64,000 nucleotides of DNA from Methanolinea sp. (GTDB lineage Archaea; Halobacteriota; Methanomicrobia; Methanomicrobiales; Methanospirillaceae). This document shows, piece after piece, positions 50,805-61,452 of this stretch (the first letter of the stretch is position 1; the number at the start of each line of letters is the position of its first letter). The stretch lies in NCBI GenBank assembly GCA_024518585.1, contig JANIHI010000005.1, forward strand, positions 1 through 64,000. Reading direction: 5' to 3'. A program made the position numbers and the translations under genes. Below the pieces are notes generated by a model. The model was not told the DNA's origin. It made no database searches and saw nothing but the letters and a program-made list of their open reading frames with translations.

Positions 50805-52946
50805 TCAGATGAGCTTGATGAAACCACTCTTTGGTTCCATCGCTTCGCCTTCCCGGAGGAAAAGCTCTATCTGGGCCTTGATCTCTTCCCGGGAAAATCC
50901 CTGGGGCGTGATGATGTCCATCAGCTCGGCCACGGCGACGCGATCATTCCCGGTATCCTTCTGGATCTGGCGGATTGTCTGCTTGATGGTCCTGATGAGG
51001 TCCCTCCTACCCTTGGAAATACCGCTTGATACCCTGTCAATATCGAAGGTCCCCGTCTTGGGATCGTACGCCACCTCGCGCAGGCAGGAGTCAACGATCT
51101 TGATGACGCGTTCTGCGTCATCCTTTGTGATCTCAGGGGAGAGGCGGATCCGTGCACTTGCCTCTGCAAGCCGGACAAGTGCCTCGAGTTGCCGGGCCGT
51201 GATGGGGACGGGCTTGTCAGAGCCGGTCGCTATGTCACGGAGTTTCATGTAATACGCGGATAGGGCCTCCCGTGCATCATCCGTCAGCCGGGGGAAACAG
51301 GTCCGTCGTGCGTAGGCCACGTATTTGCGGAAGAGAGAGGGGTCGATCTCCGGGGTCACTGGAGTGAGCTGCTCCTCGATGTACTTCTCGTCCACACCAG
51401 GGATCGGGTTCTTTTTGTGCTGGGCTATCGTCTCCCCGATACTGTGGGCCTTGAGGATGTGGGCAGCAATGGCGCTGTCCCGCGTGTGGTCTGGCCTGTC
51501 ACTCATCTTGAAAATGAGGTCAAACCGGGAGAGGAGCGACCCTGGCATGTTGATCTGGTCATGGATCGGGGTATAATCATCAAACCTCCCCAGTTTGGGG
51601 TTTGCGGCACCGAGGAGGGCACAGCGGGACTTGAGGGTTGCCGTGATCCCCGCTTTTGCAACGGATATCGTCTGTTGTTCCATTGCCTCGTGCAGGGCTG
51701 AACGGTCCTCCTTCTGCATCTTGTCCATCTCGTCGACGGCAGCAATGCCCATGTCTGCAAGGACGAGTGCCCCTGCCTCGAGCGTCCAGCGGCCGTCCCC
51801 AAACTCGTCCTTTACTGCCGTTGCCGTGAGGCCTGCCGAGGTGGAGGACTGCCCGCTGGTATAGATCGCACGGGGAGAGAGCTTGACGACGTACCTGAGC
51901 AGCTGGCTCTTGGCAACCCCCGGGTCCCCAATCAGCAGGACGTGGATGTCCCCCCGCAGGTGACTTCCGTCAGGCATCTCTTTGCTGATACCTCCAAAGA
52001 GCTGGAGGGCGATAGCCTCCTTGACATCCTCGTTCCCGTAGATCGTCGGGGCGATGGAGTGGATGATCTTGCGGTAGACATGGGGATCGCGGGAGAGGGC
52101 AAGGATGACCCCCTCGTCCTTTTCATCGATCTGGACCTCTTCAAATTCCTTCTCGGCGATCTCGATGGAGTTACACTCAAGGTAGATGTCAAAGATGGTA
52201 TTTTTCTCCCCGTGGGTGACCCGCTGGACCGATCGCAGGATCCCGTTGATGATCACGCGGTCCCCCGGTGCAACTTTGCCCGTCAGGTCATCGGTAACGT
52301 CCACGTCGAGGGTCTGGGGTTGCTCTCCACCCCGCAGGCCTTCCGGAGACTCCTGGATCCGTATTTTCTGGGAGTCAACGAAACGGGAACGGCGGGGCAT
52401 CAATTCCAGTTTCTTGAAAGTACACCCCTCGGTTGCACACCCCTCCGGCTCCTTGAAGCGCCCGTATCCCTGTTCCTTTATCGTGATGTGGCCGGCGGGA
52501 CACCGGAATACTGCCTGCACGATACGGGGCCTGACTTCCGTGGTCTTTCGCAGGATCCCTTCCACGCTGATGAACTTGTTGATATGGTCTGAGCGTATCT
52601 GCCGTATCCCGATCTTGCGGGGCAGGTTGAAGAACCGGACGTTGACGTCACCGGTGGGCTTTCCATCCCTCCCCTTAATGAGCTGGTGGTTCTTTATGGC
52701 TGATTTGACATCTTCGATGACCTTTCCGGGGTTTTCGAGGAGTTCATCAGCAAGCTGGAGGCCGGTTTTACCATAGCTCTCCAGCTCCCGGTAGTCGATC
52801 TCAAGGGAGCGCCGGTAGGGGTATTCCCTTGCCAGTTCTGAGAGGTGCTTCCTGTACCTGCTCTTGAGGAACTTGCTCCAGTCTGCATCGCGATCGATGA
52901 CCTCGGCATCCAGCTCAGGCCCGGGGGCGGTCTCTTTTCTCTTCAT
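50805..52946 (-). CDS. mcm: replicative minichromosome maintenance helicase MCM
   Basis: A 713-aa MCM. The N-terminal domain has a zinc site with CPAGH...CATEGC, and the AAA domain Walker [15 protein letters not shown], Walker [20 protein letters not shown] signature and arginine finger [15 protein letters not shown]-terminal winged helix ends the chain ([22 protein letters not shown]). No intein interrupts it. It unwinds DNA at the fork as a hexamer. The ATG overlaps the rfcS stop by 4 nt, tying clamp loader and helicase production. Confidence 0.97.
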   Translation of the reverse strand: MKRKETAPGPELDAEVIDRDADWSKFLKSRYRKHLSELAREYPYRRSLEIDYRELESYGKTGLQLADELLENPGKVIEDVKSAIKNHQLIKGRDGKPTGDVNVRFFNLPRKIGIRQIRSDHINKFISVEGILRKTTEVRPRIVQAVFRCPAGHITIKEQGYGRFKEPEGCATEGCTFKKLELMPRRSRFVDSQKIRIQESPEGLRGGEQPQTLDVDVTDDLTGKVAPGDRVIINGILRSVQRVTHGEKNTIFDIYLECNSIEIAEKEFEEVQIDEKDEGVILALSRDPHVYRKIIHSIAPTIYGNEDVKEAIALQLFGGISKEMPDGSHLRGDIHVLLIGDPGVAKSQLLRYVVKLSPRAIYTSGQSSTSAGLTATAVKDEFGDGRWTLEAGALVLADMGIAAVDEMDKMQKEDRSALHEAMEQQTISVAKAGITATLKSRCALLGAANPKLGRFDDYTPIHDQINMPGSLLSRFDLIFKMSDRPDHTRDSAIAAHILKAHSIGETIAQHKKNPIPGVDEKYIEEQLTPVTPEIDPSLFRKYVAYARRTCFPRLTDDAREALSAYYMKLRDIATGSDKPVPITARQLEALVRLAEASARIRLSPEITKDDAERVIKIVDSCLREVAYDPKTGTFDIDRVSSGISKGRRDLIRTIKQTIRQIQKDTGNDRVAVAELMDIITPQGFSREEIKAQIELFLREGEAMEPKSGFIKLI

Positions 52947-53908
52947 TTTTTCCGCGAGAGGAGAACGAACCGGGCAACCATGGCTTCCATCTGGATGTCA
53001 CTGCTGGCACCTTCCGAGAGTCGGAAATCGGTGGTGCCCAGCTGGTCGATGAGGGCGACACGGACCTCCGGGTCCATGTCCCGCTTGATGATTGCACGGT
53101 AACACTGGTTAATCAGTTCATTGGGCGCGATACCACGGTCATCGAGCAGCCTGTGCATGACGGCGACTGCACCGTCAAAGTCACCCGAGAGGGAGGTGGA
53201 GAGGAGTTCCTCTATCTCGGCGGGACGGGCTGTTGCGGTAATGGCATAGACCCTGTCGCCGGTGATCTCGGGGGAGAGGATGGCAGCGCCCTGAAGGGCG
53301 TTGATGGCTTTTCTCATGTCGCCCTGGGCGATATCAACAATGGCATTGATTGCTTCTTCCGTCAACCGGAGGTTTTCCCTGTCGGCTATCCGCAGGATCT
53401 CCTTCGTGATTGCTTCGGGGGAGAGGCTCCTGAACCTGTAGATGGCACAGCGGCTCTGGATGGGGTCGATGATCCGGGACGAGTAATTGCAGGAGAGGAT
53501 GAACCGGCATGTCGATGCATAGCTCTCCATCGTCCTGCGCAGAGCTGCCTGGGCATCAGGGGTGAGAGCATCGGCCTCGTCAAGGAAGAGGATCTTGAAC
53601 TGTGCCCCCCCGAGCGGGGACGTCCGTGCGAATTGCTTGATCTGGTTCCTGACAACATCAATCCCCCTCTCGTCCGACGCATTCAGTTCCCGGAAGTTCA
53701 TGTGCCAGGACTCCCCGAAGAACTCCCGCGCCAGTGCAACGGCAGCCGTCGTCTTTCCGACACCTGCGCTGCCGGTAAAGAGGAGGTGGGGAAGGTTCCC
53801 GGTCCGGACGTAGGAAGAGAGCCGCTCGACGATCTGGTCCTGTCCCACGATATCGGCAAGCCTGACGGGGCGGTATTTCTCGATCCAGATCATGGTATTT
53901 TCGTCCAT
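52943..53908 (-). CDS. rfcS: replication factor C small subunit
   Basis: A 321-aa clamp-loader subunit: [25 protein letters not shown], Walker [18 protein letters not shown], Walker [19 protein letters not shown] motif [10 protein letters not shown] and the C-terminal collar. Loads PCNA with RfcL, whose gene is not here. Start at ATG 53908; an ATG five codons in also fits. First gene of the 12-gene minus-strand block, with a possible TATA (acataattc) in the 250-bp gap before it. Confidence 0.96.
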   Translation of the reverse strand: MDENTMIWIEKYRPVRLADIVGQDQIVERLSSYVRTGNLPHLLFTGSAGVGKTTAAVALAREFFGESWHMNFRELNASDERGIDVVRNQIKQFARTSPLGGAQFKILFLDEADALTPDAQAALRRTMESYASTCRFILSCNYSSRIIDPIQSRCAIYRFRSLSPEAITKEILRIADRENLRLTEEAINAIVDIAQGDMRKAINALQGAAILSPEITGDRVYAITATARPAEIEELLSTSLSGDFDGAVAVMHRLLDDRGIAPNELINQCYRAIIKRDMDPEVRVALIDQLGTTDFRLSEGASSDIQMEAMVARFVLLSRKK

Positions 53909-54130
53909 TAGCCAGCCCTCACCGGATGATCATCTGACAGAATTATGTCTCCAGTATATCGGTGATGCCAGGAGAAATGTGTTGTGTTCAGGTTTTTCTG
54001 GCCAATGAAATGCGCAGGGGACTGGGGGGTCGCATGCCTTCCCGGAGGAAGAATACGGACCCGGTTTCATACCAACCGCCATGACCGCCGGGCATTCAGG
54101 GATACAGAGTGAAAATTGCGATCCAATATC

Positions 54131-54136
54131 AAAAAA
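54131..54136 (-). terminator. T6 terminator of the giant surface gene
   Basis: Six T on the minus strand, 24 bp after the stop at 54160, in an otherwise GC-rich 250-bp gap with no gene. Confidence 0.5.
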
Positions 54137-54159
54137 GCAGGGGAGGGGGAAAGGGGAGC

Positions 54160-57100
54160 CTACTCTTCAAAGAGGGCCGCCTCGGCCTGTTGTCTCCTCC
54201 AGAAATAATACCCTATACCGGCAAGCGCCAGGATGATGATAATCAGCAATATAAGCCAGTAGAGGGAAAAGCCAGTCCACAGGGGGGTTGCCGGCGGGAT
54301 GGTCTGGGTGGGGCTGACGGGGATGGGCGTCTCTTCGGGGGTGATTTCGGGCGTCATGGTCACCGTGGGGGTTACATTGCCCCCTCCGCTCTCAAAGCCT
54401 CCGGACTCAACCGTGCCGACAATAGGTGTGACCGTGGGGGTCGGTGTGCTGATGGGCACTATCCAGCCCCCGCCACCGCCACCGCCCCCGCCACCGCCCC
54501 CGCCACCGGACGGGCCGAAGGTCGCGGAGATGGTGTGGTTCGAAACGACATTGGTAAACGTCCACTCCGGGAGCCCGCCCTTGCTGTCACCATCAACCAT
54601 CACGTTCCTGACCGAGAAGCCGGGATTGGGAACAATGGCAAACGTGATATTGGTGCCGGCAGGGACACTGACGAGGCCGGGAGGAATGATGGCCCCCCCG
54701 TCACCGGCGATGGCATTGATGTAGTACGTAACTGAACCTTCCGGCAGGAATACTGCTGACAGTGTGTGGTTCTGGGTCACGTTGGCAAATGTGTACTCGG
54801 GCGCCGGCGCAACACCCAACCCGTCGACGAGCAGACCGGCCGTGAAGTACCCTTCATGGGGGACTATCTGGAGGGTGAGGCTCCCCCCGTAGGGGACGAG
54901 GGTGACTCCCGGGGGAATGATTGTGCCGTTGGGAGAGGATAGAGCGGTGATGCTGAATGTGGCCTGTTCGAACTCGGCATGGAGGGTATGGTTGGCGGAA
55001 ATATTCGAGAGCCGGTAGCTCCGGAGTGCACCGATTCCTGTACCGTCGAGGAACAACTGCTTCACGTTATAGCCGGTACCCGGGATGACAGTGAAATCCT
55101 GGCTTGACCCGGCCGGGAGGGAGAGTGTCCCGTTCGGGATAATGGTCCCGTTTGGTCCGGCCGTTGCATTAATCGTATAGTTCACGGAGGGAATCGGTTC
55201 AAGGGTCGCATACAGGTCCACGACCTGGTCCCTGGACGGGTAGGTGGTAATGGGCTGTGTTACCGGGAAATAGCCCTCCTTTGCCACTGTAAAGGTGGTA
55301 TACGGCGCTGCGGTAACGTAGACCATCACGAGCAGGGTCCCGTTCTCTATCTGGCCCTTGTAGTCCTGGTTGAAGTGAACCGTTGCCCCGTCAACATTGC
55401 AATGTACCCTGAAGTAACCCCGGTCTCCACCGATACTGCCAAAGGCGTTGATGTAGCCTGACCGGGTATATGTCGAATTACCGTACTGATTGCTGACGGA
55501 GAGGCTCACGCTGTAGACTCCGGGGATATTGTAGACATGGACGGGGTTTCGCTCATTCGAAGTTCCACCGTCCCCAAAGTTCCAGGACCAGGTATCAGGG
55601 ACCCCTGTTGACCCATCCACGAACGCAACTGGCAGGGGAACAAACCCACTCGTTGTATTGGCAAGGAAATATGCCGATGGAGGCCCTGGCGGAGGCGAGG
55701 CAGATACTCGGATGTATCCCTGCTTGACCTTGCTATCGGATCCGCTCGCGTTTGTCACGGTCAGGCTGACGGTATAGTTTCCAGGTTGCTGATAGATGTG
55801 GATAGGCTCCTGTTCTGTGGAGGAGTATCCATCACCAAAGTCCCAGCTCCAGGTGAAGATGTCTGTTATGGAACAATCGCAGAACTGGACCTCCACGGGG
55901 GCATTCCCTGTAAGGGGATGGGCATAGAAGCAGGCAATGGGGGGATTTTCCGGTGGGGGGGACACGTGGACGAACTCGGGTTTGGTGGTGGAGTTGGAAC
56001 CACAGTCGTTCGTCACGGTGAGTGTGACATTGTATGTCCCAGGTGATATGTAGACGTGGGTGGGTGACTGTTCGGAGGACGTGCTGTCATCACCGAAGTC
56101 CCAGAGCCATTCGGTGGGGTTACCGGTGGAGAGGTCAGTGAACGAGACGTTGAGGGGCGCCTGTCCCGACGTTGGACTTGCAGAGAAGTCAGCGACCGGT
56201 GGGACACAGGGTGGATTGACGTGGACGAACTCGGGTTTGGTGGTGGAGTTGGAACCACAGTCGTTCGTCACGGTGAGTGTGACATTGTATGTGCCAGGTG
56301 ATATGTAGACGTGGGTGGGTGACTGTTCGGAGAACGATCCGCCGTCACCGAAATTCCACAGCCAATGCGTGGGGTTACCGGTGGAGAGGTCAGTGAACGA
56401 GACGTTGAGGGGCGCCTGTCCCGACGTTGGACTTGCAGAGAAGTCAGCGACCGGTGGGACACAGGGTGGATTGACGTGGACGAACTCGAGTTTGGTGGTG
56501 GAGTTGGAACCACAGTCGTTCGTCACGGTGAGGGTGACATTGTATGTGCCAGGTGAAGTGTAGACGTGGAATGGTTCCCGTTCGGAGGATGTGCTGTCAT
56601 CACCGAAGTCCCAGAGCCATTCGGTGGGTTCACCGGTGGAGAGGTCTATGAACGAGACGTTGAGGGGCGCCTGTCCCGACGTTGGACTTGCAGAGAAGTC
56701 AGCGACGGGGGGCACACAGGGTGGCTCGACATGGACGAACTCGAGTTTGGTGGTGGAGTTGGAACCACAGTCGTTCGTCACGGTGAGTGTGACATTGTAT
56801 GTCCCAGGTGATGTGTAGACGTGGAATGGTTCCTGTTCGGAGGACGTGCTGTCATCACCGAAGTCCCAGAGCCATTCGGTGGGGTTACCGGTGGAGAGGT
56901 CAGTGAACGAGACGTTGAGGGGAGCCAGTCCCGACGTTGGACTTGCAGAGAAGTCAGCGACCGGTGGGACACAGGGTGGATTGACGTGGATATACTCCTG
57001 TTTCGTAGTAGAGTTGGAACCACAGTCGTTCGTCACGGTGAGTGTGACATTGTATGTGCCAGGTGATATGTAGACGTGGGTGGGTGACTGTTCGGAGGAC

Positions 57101-60100
57101 GATCCGCCGTCACCGAAATTCCACAGCCAATGCGTGGGGTTACCGGTGGAGAGGTCTATGAACGAGACGTTGAGGGGCGCCTGTCCCGACGTTGGACTTG
57201 CAGAGAAGTCAGCGACGGGGGGCACACAGGGTGGCTCGACATGGACGAACTCGAGTTTGGTGGTGGAGTTGGAACCACAGTCGTTCGTCACGGTGAGTGT
57301 GACATTGTATGTCCCAGGTGATGTGTAGACGTGGAATGGTTCCTGTTCGGAGGACGTGCTGTCATCACCGAAGTCCCAGAGCCATTCGGTGGGGTTACCG
57401 GTGGAGAGGTCAGTGAACGAGACGTTGAGGGGAGCCAGTCCCGACGTTGGACTTGCAGAGAAGTCAGCGACCGGTGGGACACAGGGTGGCTCGACATGGA
57501 CGAACTCGGGTTTGGTGGTGGAGTTGGAACCACAGTCGTTCGTCACGGTGAGTGTGACATTGTAGGTTCCTGGTGTTGAGTAGACGTTGAAGGGTGACTG
57601 TTGAGAGGATGTGTTTCCATCTCCAAAGTCCCAATACCAGGTAGTGGGTTCACCGGTGGAGAGGTCAGTGAAGGAGACGTTGAGGGGCGCCTGACCCGAC
57701 GTTGGACTTGCAGAGAAGTCAGCGACGGGGGGCACACAGGGTGGCTCGACGTGGACGAACTCGAGTTTGGTGGTGGAGTTGGAACCACAGTCGTTCGTCA
57801 CGGTGAGTGTGACGTTGTATGTCCCAGGTGATATGTAGACGTGGAATGGTTCCTGTTCGGAGGACGTGCTGTCATCACCGAAGTCCCAGAGCCATTCGGT
57901 GGGGTTACCGGTGGAGAGGTCAGTGAACGAGACGTTGAGGGGAGCCAGTCCCGACGTTGGACTTGCGGAGAAGTCAGCGACCGGTGGGACACAGGGTTCG
58001 ACGTGGATATACTCATGCCTGACCGTCGTGTTGTACCCGCATTCGTTTGCGACTGTAAGTGTAACTGTATATAGTCCAGTCTGGGTATAGAGGTGGACAG
58101 GATTTCTGTCAAAGGATGTGCTGCCGTCCCCAAAGTCCCATTCCCAGATGAGGGGGTCACCAGTAGAGAGGTCAGTGAAGGAGACGTTGAGGGGCGCCTG
58201 TCCCGACGTGGGAGTTGCGGAGAAGTCAGCGATGGGGGGTTGGCAGGGTGGCGGGCATGGCCCCGAGAGTAACTTTGCGATGAAGCCTCCCGAACCCTTT
58301 GCCCCGAACGCCGGAGGATAGGGGTCTGATACCGGGAAGTTGGGGGAATCTGTAAAGCCCGTAATGTATGCCCCGCCGAATCCATCCCCGGCAACTGCTG
58401 CCCCGATATCGGTCATGTTTCCGCCCAGGTAAGTACTGTAACTGGGGATCCTGTTTCCGGGGCAGAACTTGACGACAAAGGCATCGGAGGCCTTGGGATC
58501 ACCGCCGCCAAAGACTCTCTGGTAGGGATCTACGAGGGGGAAATTGATAGAAGCCGTTGCACCGGTTATGTAAACCGTGTTCGTCGGGTCAGCAGAGATG
58601 CCCAGCCCCCTGTCATTGCACGAGCCGCCGAGGTAGGTTGAATACAGCAGGTCATCTCCTCCGGGAGACAGGTAACAGTAGAATGCATCCATTGCACCCC
58701 CTGAAACCGGCTGGAATGCATTTTTGACGGGAAATACACTGAGCAATGTCGACCCGGTGACATGGGCCCGCCCGGCCAGGTCAACGGCAATGCCATTTCC
58801 GGAATCTATCTGGGGGCCGCCAAGGTATGTTGAGTAGACGAATACTTCCCCCTCTCCCTTTGGGCTCACCTTCGTGACAAATGCATCGCTCCACTGGTCT
58901 CCCGCGAGCGAGGACTGGTAGGCGTTTTTCACCGGGAAATTCCTGGAGGAGGTCTCACCCGTGATGTATGCGTCTCCCAGGTAGTCGACAGCGATACCAT
59001 TCCCTGCGTCCATACCGCTGCCGCCCAGGAAGAGCGAGTAAATGAGTTCTTTTCCATCACCCCGGAGGTTGAGAACGAAAGCGTCCTGGTTTCCCCCGTA
59101 GGTCGTCAGGTTTGTATGGCTCACCGATGGGAAAACCGCCGATGTTGTGTTTCCCGTGATATATGCATTCCCGAACCTGTCGAGGGCAATGCCATTCCCT
59201 GAGTCAATGCCCACGCCCCCGAGATAGGTCGAGAATTCAAGTGCGGAGCCGTCAGGGGAGAGTTTGGTCAAAAATGCATCCGAATTTCCGGCCAGGAAAT
59301 CCTGGAGGGCGCCGGTCAGGGGGAAATCAGGAGAATCTGTCTCTCCCGTGACAAAGACCGAGCCATTCCTGTCGACGCTGATCCCCTTTCCCGTATCATT
59401 CCCCATTCCTCCCAGGTACGTCACGTACAGGGGTGTTGTCCCGTCAGGGTCAATTTTGGCAACCACGACGTCTGTTTCGGCACCCATGGTCCCGTAGGAA
59501 TCATCATAGGGAGTGTATGGTGCCGGGAACGTGGACCCTGTGACATAGGCGTTGTGGTCACTGTCAACGGCAATTGCCCTGCCGTAGGCAATACCAATCC
59601 CCTTGAGGTAAATCCCGTATTGAAGGGTCGGGTCGATCACAAGGGGGTATGCAGGGTCATAGTCTCCGACCGAGAAGCCGACGGTTTCATCGCCAATCAA
59701 AACAAAAGATGAATCCACAGGGACCTCTCTCCCGTTGATGGTCTGGTAACAGGCCGGTGCGTCCTCGACAAGTTCCCCTGCCGGGGTATGGATATGCAGT
59801 GCACCGTTTTCATCGATCGTGAGCTTTTCTGCACCCCAGTATTTCATGAGAATGGTATCCGGCTTTGTTCCGGGTTCCAGGGAAAAGACACTCTTGAGTC
59901 CCCCCGGGCCTCCCGTGTAGGTGAGGCAAACACCAGGGTAAAGTCCCCTGTAGGATATTGAACGAAACGTGGGGACATTCCTGTGCCACGAAGAGGGATC
60001 CCGTCCGGATATGAAACTGACATGGCATTCCAGGGGTTCACGCCCACTGATCTCCGTTTTCCGATCAGCCCCCACGAAAGTATATCCCACCCGTGTCGTC

Positions 60101-60429
60101 TCGAACGTCTCACCGTTCAGGGTGACAAGTTTCATGGTGACGCCGTCGGGAGAGAAAAAGAGTGAGCCCGTATCCGCAATGATCATGAACCCGACATGGT
60201 CTGGGCCCTGGCCGACATTTTCAACAAACCGGAGGGGTATGACCTCCAGGTCTCCCCGTACCTCTGTACAACCCCCTTCCCCACCGGGAAGAACGGGGGT
60301 GCTCCCGGTCACCGGTAGCAGGGACTGAGCCCCGGGGCGTTCGCCAGGAATGGAGAAGGCCGAGGCGGAGGCACCGGTACCAAGGAGCAGGACAAGTATA
60401 ACTAACCACGTGAGCCTTTTCGTCCTCAT
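54160..60429 (-). CDS. giant surface protein: beta-propeller repeats, 11 PKD domains, membrane anchor
   Basis: A 2089-aa exported protein. Signal peptide 1-24. A DUF7948-like domain (LRFVENVGQGPDHVGFMI...) runs to about 280. Seven SBBP-type beta-propeller repeats follow (GNAYVTG-like cores), to about 725. Eleven PKD domains at about 726-1660; numbers 2-9 are nearly identical 85-aa units. Then a PEGA-like domain, three InlB-like repeats (about 1745-1965), a Gly-run of more than 10, a TP linker, and a TM helix (about 2058-2080) with WRRQQ. Probably a long stalk projecting from the cell, for adhesion or an outer layer; inferred. TATA box on the minus strand at 60464-60473. Confidence 0.9.
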   Translation of the reverse strand: MRTKRLTWLVILVLLLGTGASASAFSIPGERPGAQSLLPVTGSTPVLPGGEGGCTEVRGDLEVIPLRFVENVGQGPDHVGFMIIADTGSLFFSPDGVTMKLVTLNGETFETTRVGYTFVGADRKTEISGREPLECHVSFISGRDPSSWHRNVPTFRSISYRGLYPGVCLTYTGGPGGLKSVFSLEPGTKPDTILMKYWGAEKLTIDENGALHIHTPAGELVEDAPACYQTINGREVPVDSSFVLIGDETVGFSVGDYDPAYPLVIDPTLQYGIYLKGIGIAYGRAIAVDSDHNAYVTGSTFPAPYTPYDDSYGTMGAETDVVVAKIDPDGTTPLYVTYLGGMGNDTGKGISVDRNGSVFVTGETDSPDFPLTGALQDFLAGNSDAFLTKLSPDGSALEFSTYLGGVGIDSGNGIALDRFGNAYITGNTTSAVFPSVSHTNLTTYGGNQDAFVLNLRGDGKELIYSLFLGGSGMDAGNGIAVDYLGDAYITGETSSRNFPVKNAYQSSLAGDQWSDAFVTKVSPKGEGEVFVYSTYLGGPQIDSGNGIAVDLAGRAHVTGSTLLSVFPVKNAFQPVSGGAMDAFYCYLSPGGDDLLYSTYLGGSCNDRGLGISADPTNTVYITGATASINFPLVDPYQRVFGGGDPKASDAFVVKFCPGNRIPSYSTYLGGNMTDIGAAVAGDGFGGAYITGFTDSPNFPVSDPYPPAFGAKGSGGFIAKLLSGPCPPPCQPPIADFSATPTSGQAPLNVSFTDLSTGDPLIWEWDFGDGSTSFDRNPVHLYTQTGLYTVTLTVANECGYNTTVRHEYIHVEPCVPPVADFSASPTSGLAPLNVSFTDLSTGNPTEWLWDFGDDSTSSEQEPFHVYISPGTYNVTLTVTNDCGSNSTTKLEFVHVEPPCVPPVADFSASPTSGQAPLNVSFTDLSTGEPTTWYWDFGDGNTSSQQSPFNVYSTPGTYNVTLTVTNDCGSNSTTKPEFVHVEPPCVPPVADFSASPTSGLAPLNVSFTDLSTGNPTEWLWDFGDDSTSSEQEPFHVYTSPGTYNVTLTVTNDCGSNSTTKLEFVHVEPPCVPPVADFSASPTSGQAPLNVSFIDLSTGNPTHWLWNFGDGGSSSEQSPTHVYISPGTYNVTLTVTNDCGSNSTTKQEYIHVNPPCVPPVADFSASPTSGLAPLNVSFTDLSTGNPTEWLWDFGDDSTSSEQEPFHVYTSPGTYNVTLTVTNDCGSNSTTKLEFVHVEPPCVPPVADFSASPTSGQAPLNVSFIDLSTGEPTEWLWDFGDDSTSSEREPFHVYTSPGTYNVTLTVTNDCGSNSTTKLEFVHVNPPCVPPVADFSASPTSGQAPLNVSFTDLSTGNPTHWLWNFGDGGSFSEQSPTHVYISPGTYNVTLTVTNDCGSNSTTKPEFVHVNPPCVPPVADFSASPTSGQAPLNVSFTDLSTGNPTEWLWDFGDDSTSSEQSPTHVYISPGTYNVTLTVTNDCGSNSTTKPEFVHVSPPPENPPIACFYAHPLTGNAPVEVQFCDCSITDIFTWSWDFGDGYSSTEQEPIHIYQQPGNYTVSLTVTNASGSDSKVKQGYIRVSASPPPGPPSAYFLANTTSGFVPLPVAFVDGSTGVPDTWSWNFGDGGTSNERNPVHVYNIPGVYSVSLSVSNQYGNSTYTRSGYINAFGSIGGDRGYFRVHCNVDGATVHFNQDYKGQIENGTLLVMVYVTAAPYTTFTVAKEGYFPVTQPITTYPSRDQVVDLYATLEPIPSVNYTINATAGPNGTIIPNGTLSLPAGSSQDFTVIPGTGYNVKQLFLDGTGIGALRSYRLSNISANHTLHAEFEQATFSITALSSPNGTIIPPGVTLVPYGGSLTLQIVPHEGYFTAGLLVDGLGVAPAPEYTFANVTQNHTLSAVFLPEGSVTYYINAIAGDGGAIIPPGLVSVPAGTNITFAIVPNPGFSVRNVMVDGDSKGGLPEWTFTNVVSNHTISATFGPSGGGGGGGGGGGGGGWIVPISTPTPTVTPIVGTVESGGFESGGGNVTPTVTMTPEITPEETPIPVSPTQTIPPATPLWTGFSLYWLILLIIIILALAGIGYYFWRRQQAEAALFEE
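55955..57995 (-). repeat. tandem array of eight 255-bp PKD repeats
   Basis: Eight direct repeats with a period of 255 bp (85 codons) lie within the giant surface gene. Two unit types are seen: A (GNPTEWLWDFGDDSTSSEQEPFHVY) and B (GNPTHWLWNFGDGGSSSEQSPTHVY). Sequence identity is so high at the DNA level that whole 81-82 codon shadow frames recur at steps of 255 and 510 bp. One unit has an A front and a B back, a hybrid. Confidence 0.9.
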
Positions 60430-60463
60430 AAAAACCCTGTATAGTCAACTGGAGTAAGTCACC

Positions 60464-60473
60464 CTATATAAAA
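60464..60473 (-). promoter_or_regulatory. TATA box of the giant surface gene
   Basis: ttttatatag on the minus strand, about 35-45 bp before the ATG at 60429, implying a leader of about ten bases. Confidence 0.55.
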
Positions 60474-60684
60474 CTATTGCGAAATATGAAAGATCCTGAC
60501 GTAATTTTTTGATTGGACTGCAATAGATACAGGAGGGTTGGGCGGATTGTCCGGGCGTGCCCTGGCCCTTCCCGGGCAGGGTAATTCCCCCAGGAATACG
60601 GATAAGAGTGTTCCCGTCATATACAGTGGTAGGGAAAACCCAAAGAGACCAAAAAAAATAGTTATTGCTGTTTCCGCACCGACC

Positions 60685-61452
60685 ATGACATTCCAGAGAG
60701 TTTTTGCCGCGGAGCTGAATATCACAAAGGCACAGCTGACCACAGGGAAGAAGGGAGAGAAACCCCTCCTCACTCCGGGTGGCGCCCTCCTCTCGCGGGT
60801 CTTCTGTGCAGGAGCACTCATCGAACGTCACGGGTGCGGTGATGAGACTGCATATGCCAGGTTGGCAGATCCCACGGGGGCCTTCTCCCTTCAGGCAGAC
60901 CGACAGTCAATGGATGGAAAAACCATCCTCTGTGGACTGGAAATTCCCTGTTTCGTGACAGTAACCGGGAGACCGTTCCTCATCGGGTCAGGTGATTCGT
61001 CGCGTTGCATCATCAGGATCGAGGACATTCGGGCCGTCGACAGGTACGTAAGGGACGTGTGGGTTCTCCACACGGCGGGTCTTACCCTCAAAAGGCTTGC
61101 CGCGTTGGACACTGAACTTGGGACCGGAAACGGTGACCCCCGGATCGATGCCCTCCGGAGATGCTATAACCTTGATGGGGCACTCTTAAGGGAGATAGCA
61201 GGCCGGATCGCCGAGGCGGTCAGGTCAGTCCAGGTGAAACAGGTCTCCGTGCCGGTGCAGGCCAATCCCGCATCGGTCGTCCTTGGGATAATAAGGGAAC
61301 ACGGGGGAAAGGCAGGGATATCCCTCGACGAGATCACGAGGAGGGCGGTGGCCCATGGCCTCTCCCCGGACGAGGTAAAATCTGCCGTCGAGGTACTTTG
61401 CCGGGAAGATGAATGTTACCAGCCAGGAAGGGGTATTTACAAGGCCCTATGA
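60685..61452 (+). CDS. RPA-family OB-fold protein
   Basis: A 255-aa protein from ATG 60685 (MTFQRVFAAELN); the 49 upstream codons of the frame are promoter. It resembles the RPA family proteins of archaea (COG3390 type): RVFAAELNITKAQL...TPGGALLSRVFCAGALIE, ETAYARLADPTGAFSLQA (OB strands), and a C-terminal winged-helix-like domain (SLDEITRRAVAHGLSPDEVKSAVEVLCREDECYQPGRGIYKAL). Binds single-stranded DNA as part of the RPA complex. An A-rich/TATA-like stretch lies about 25 bp before ATG. Overlaps the next gene by 4 nt. Confidence 0.82.
   Translation: MTFQRVFAAELNITKAQLTTGKKGEKPLLTPGGALLSRVFCAGALIERHGCGDETAYARLADPTGAFSLQADRQSMDGKTILCGLEIPCFVTVTGRPFLIGSGDSSRCIIRIEDIRAVDRYVRDVWVLHTAGLTLKRLAALDTELGTGNGDPRIDALRRCYNLDGALLREIAGRIAEAVRSVQVKQVSVPVQANPASVVLGIIREHGGKAGISLDEITRRAVAHGLSPDEVKSAVEVLCREDECYQPGRGIYKAL

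Noticed and set aside
50805-52946. Possible intein in MCM
   Set aside because: The ATPase motifs are continuous and the length (713 aa) is normal.
55955-57995. Regular repeats suggesting a CRISPR array
   Set aside because: Period is 255 bp, in-frame, and encodes PKD domains; no short repeats with unique spacers.
54160-60429. Many open frames of 75-140 codons on the plus strand across the giant gene
   Set aside because: They recur with the 255-bp repeat and disappear outside it; they are shadows of the repeated coding strand.
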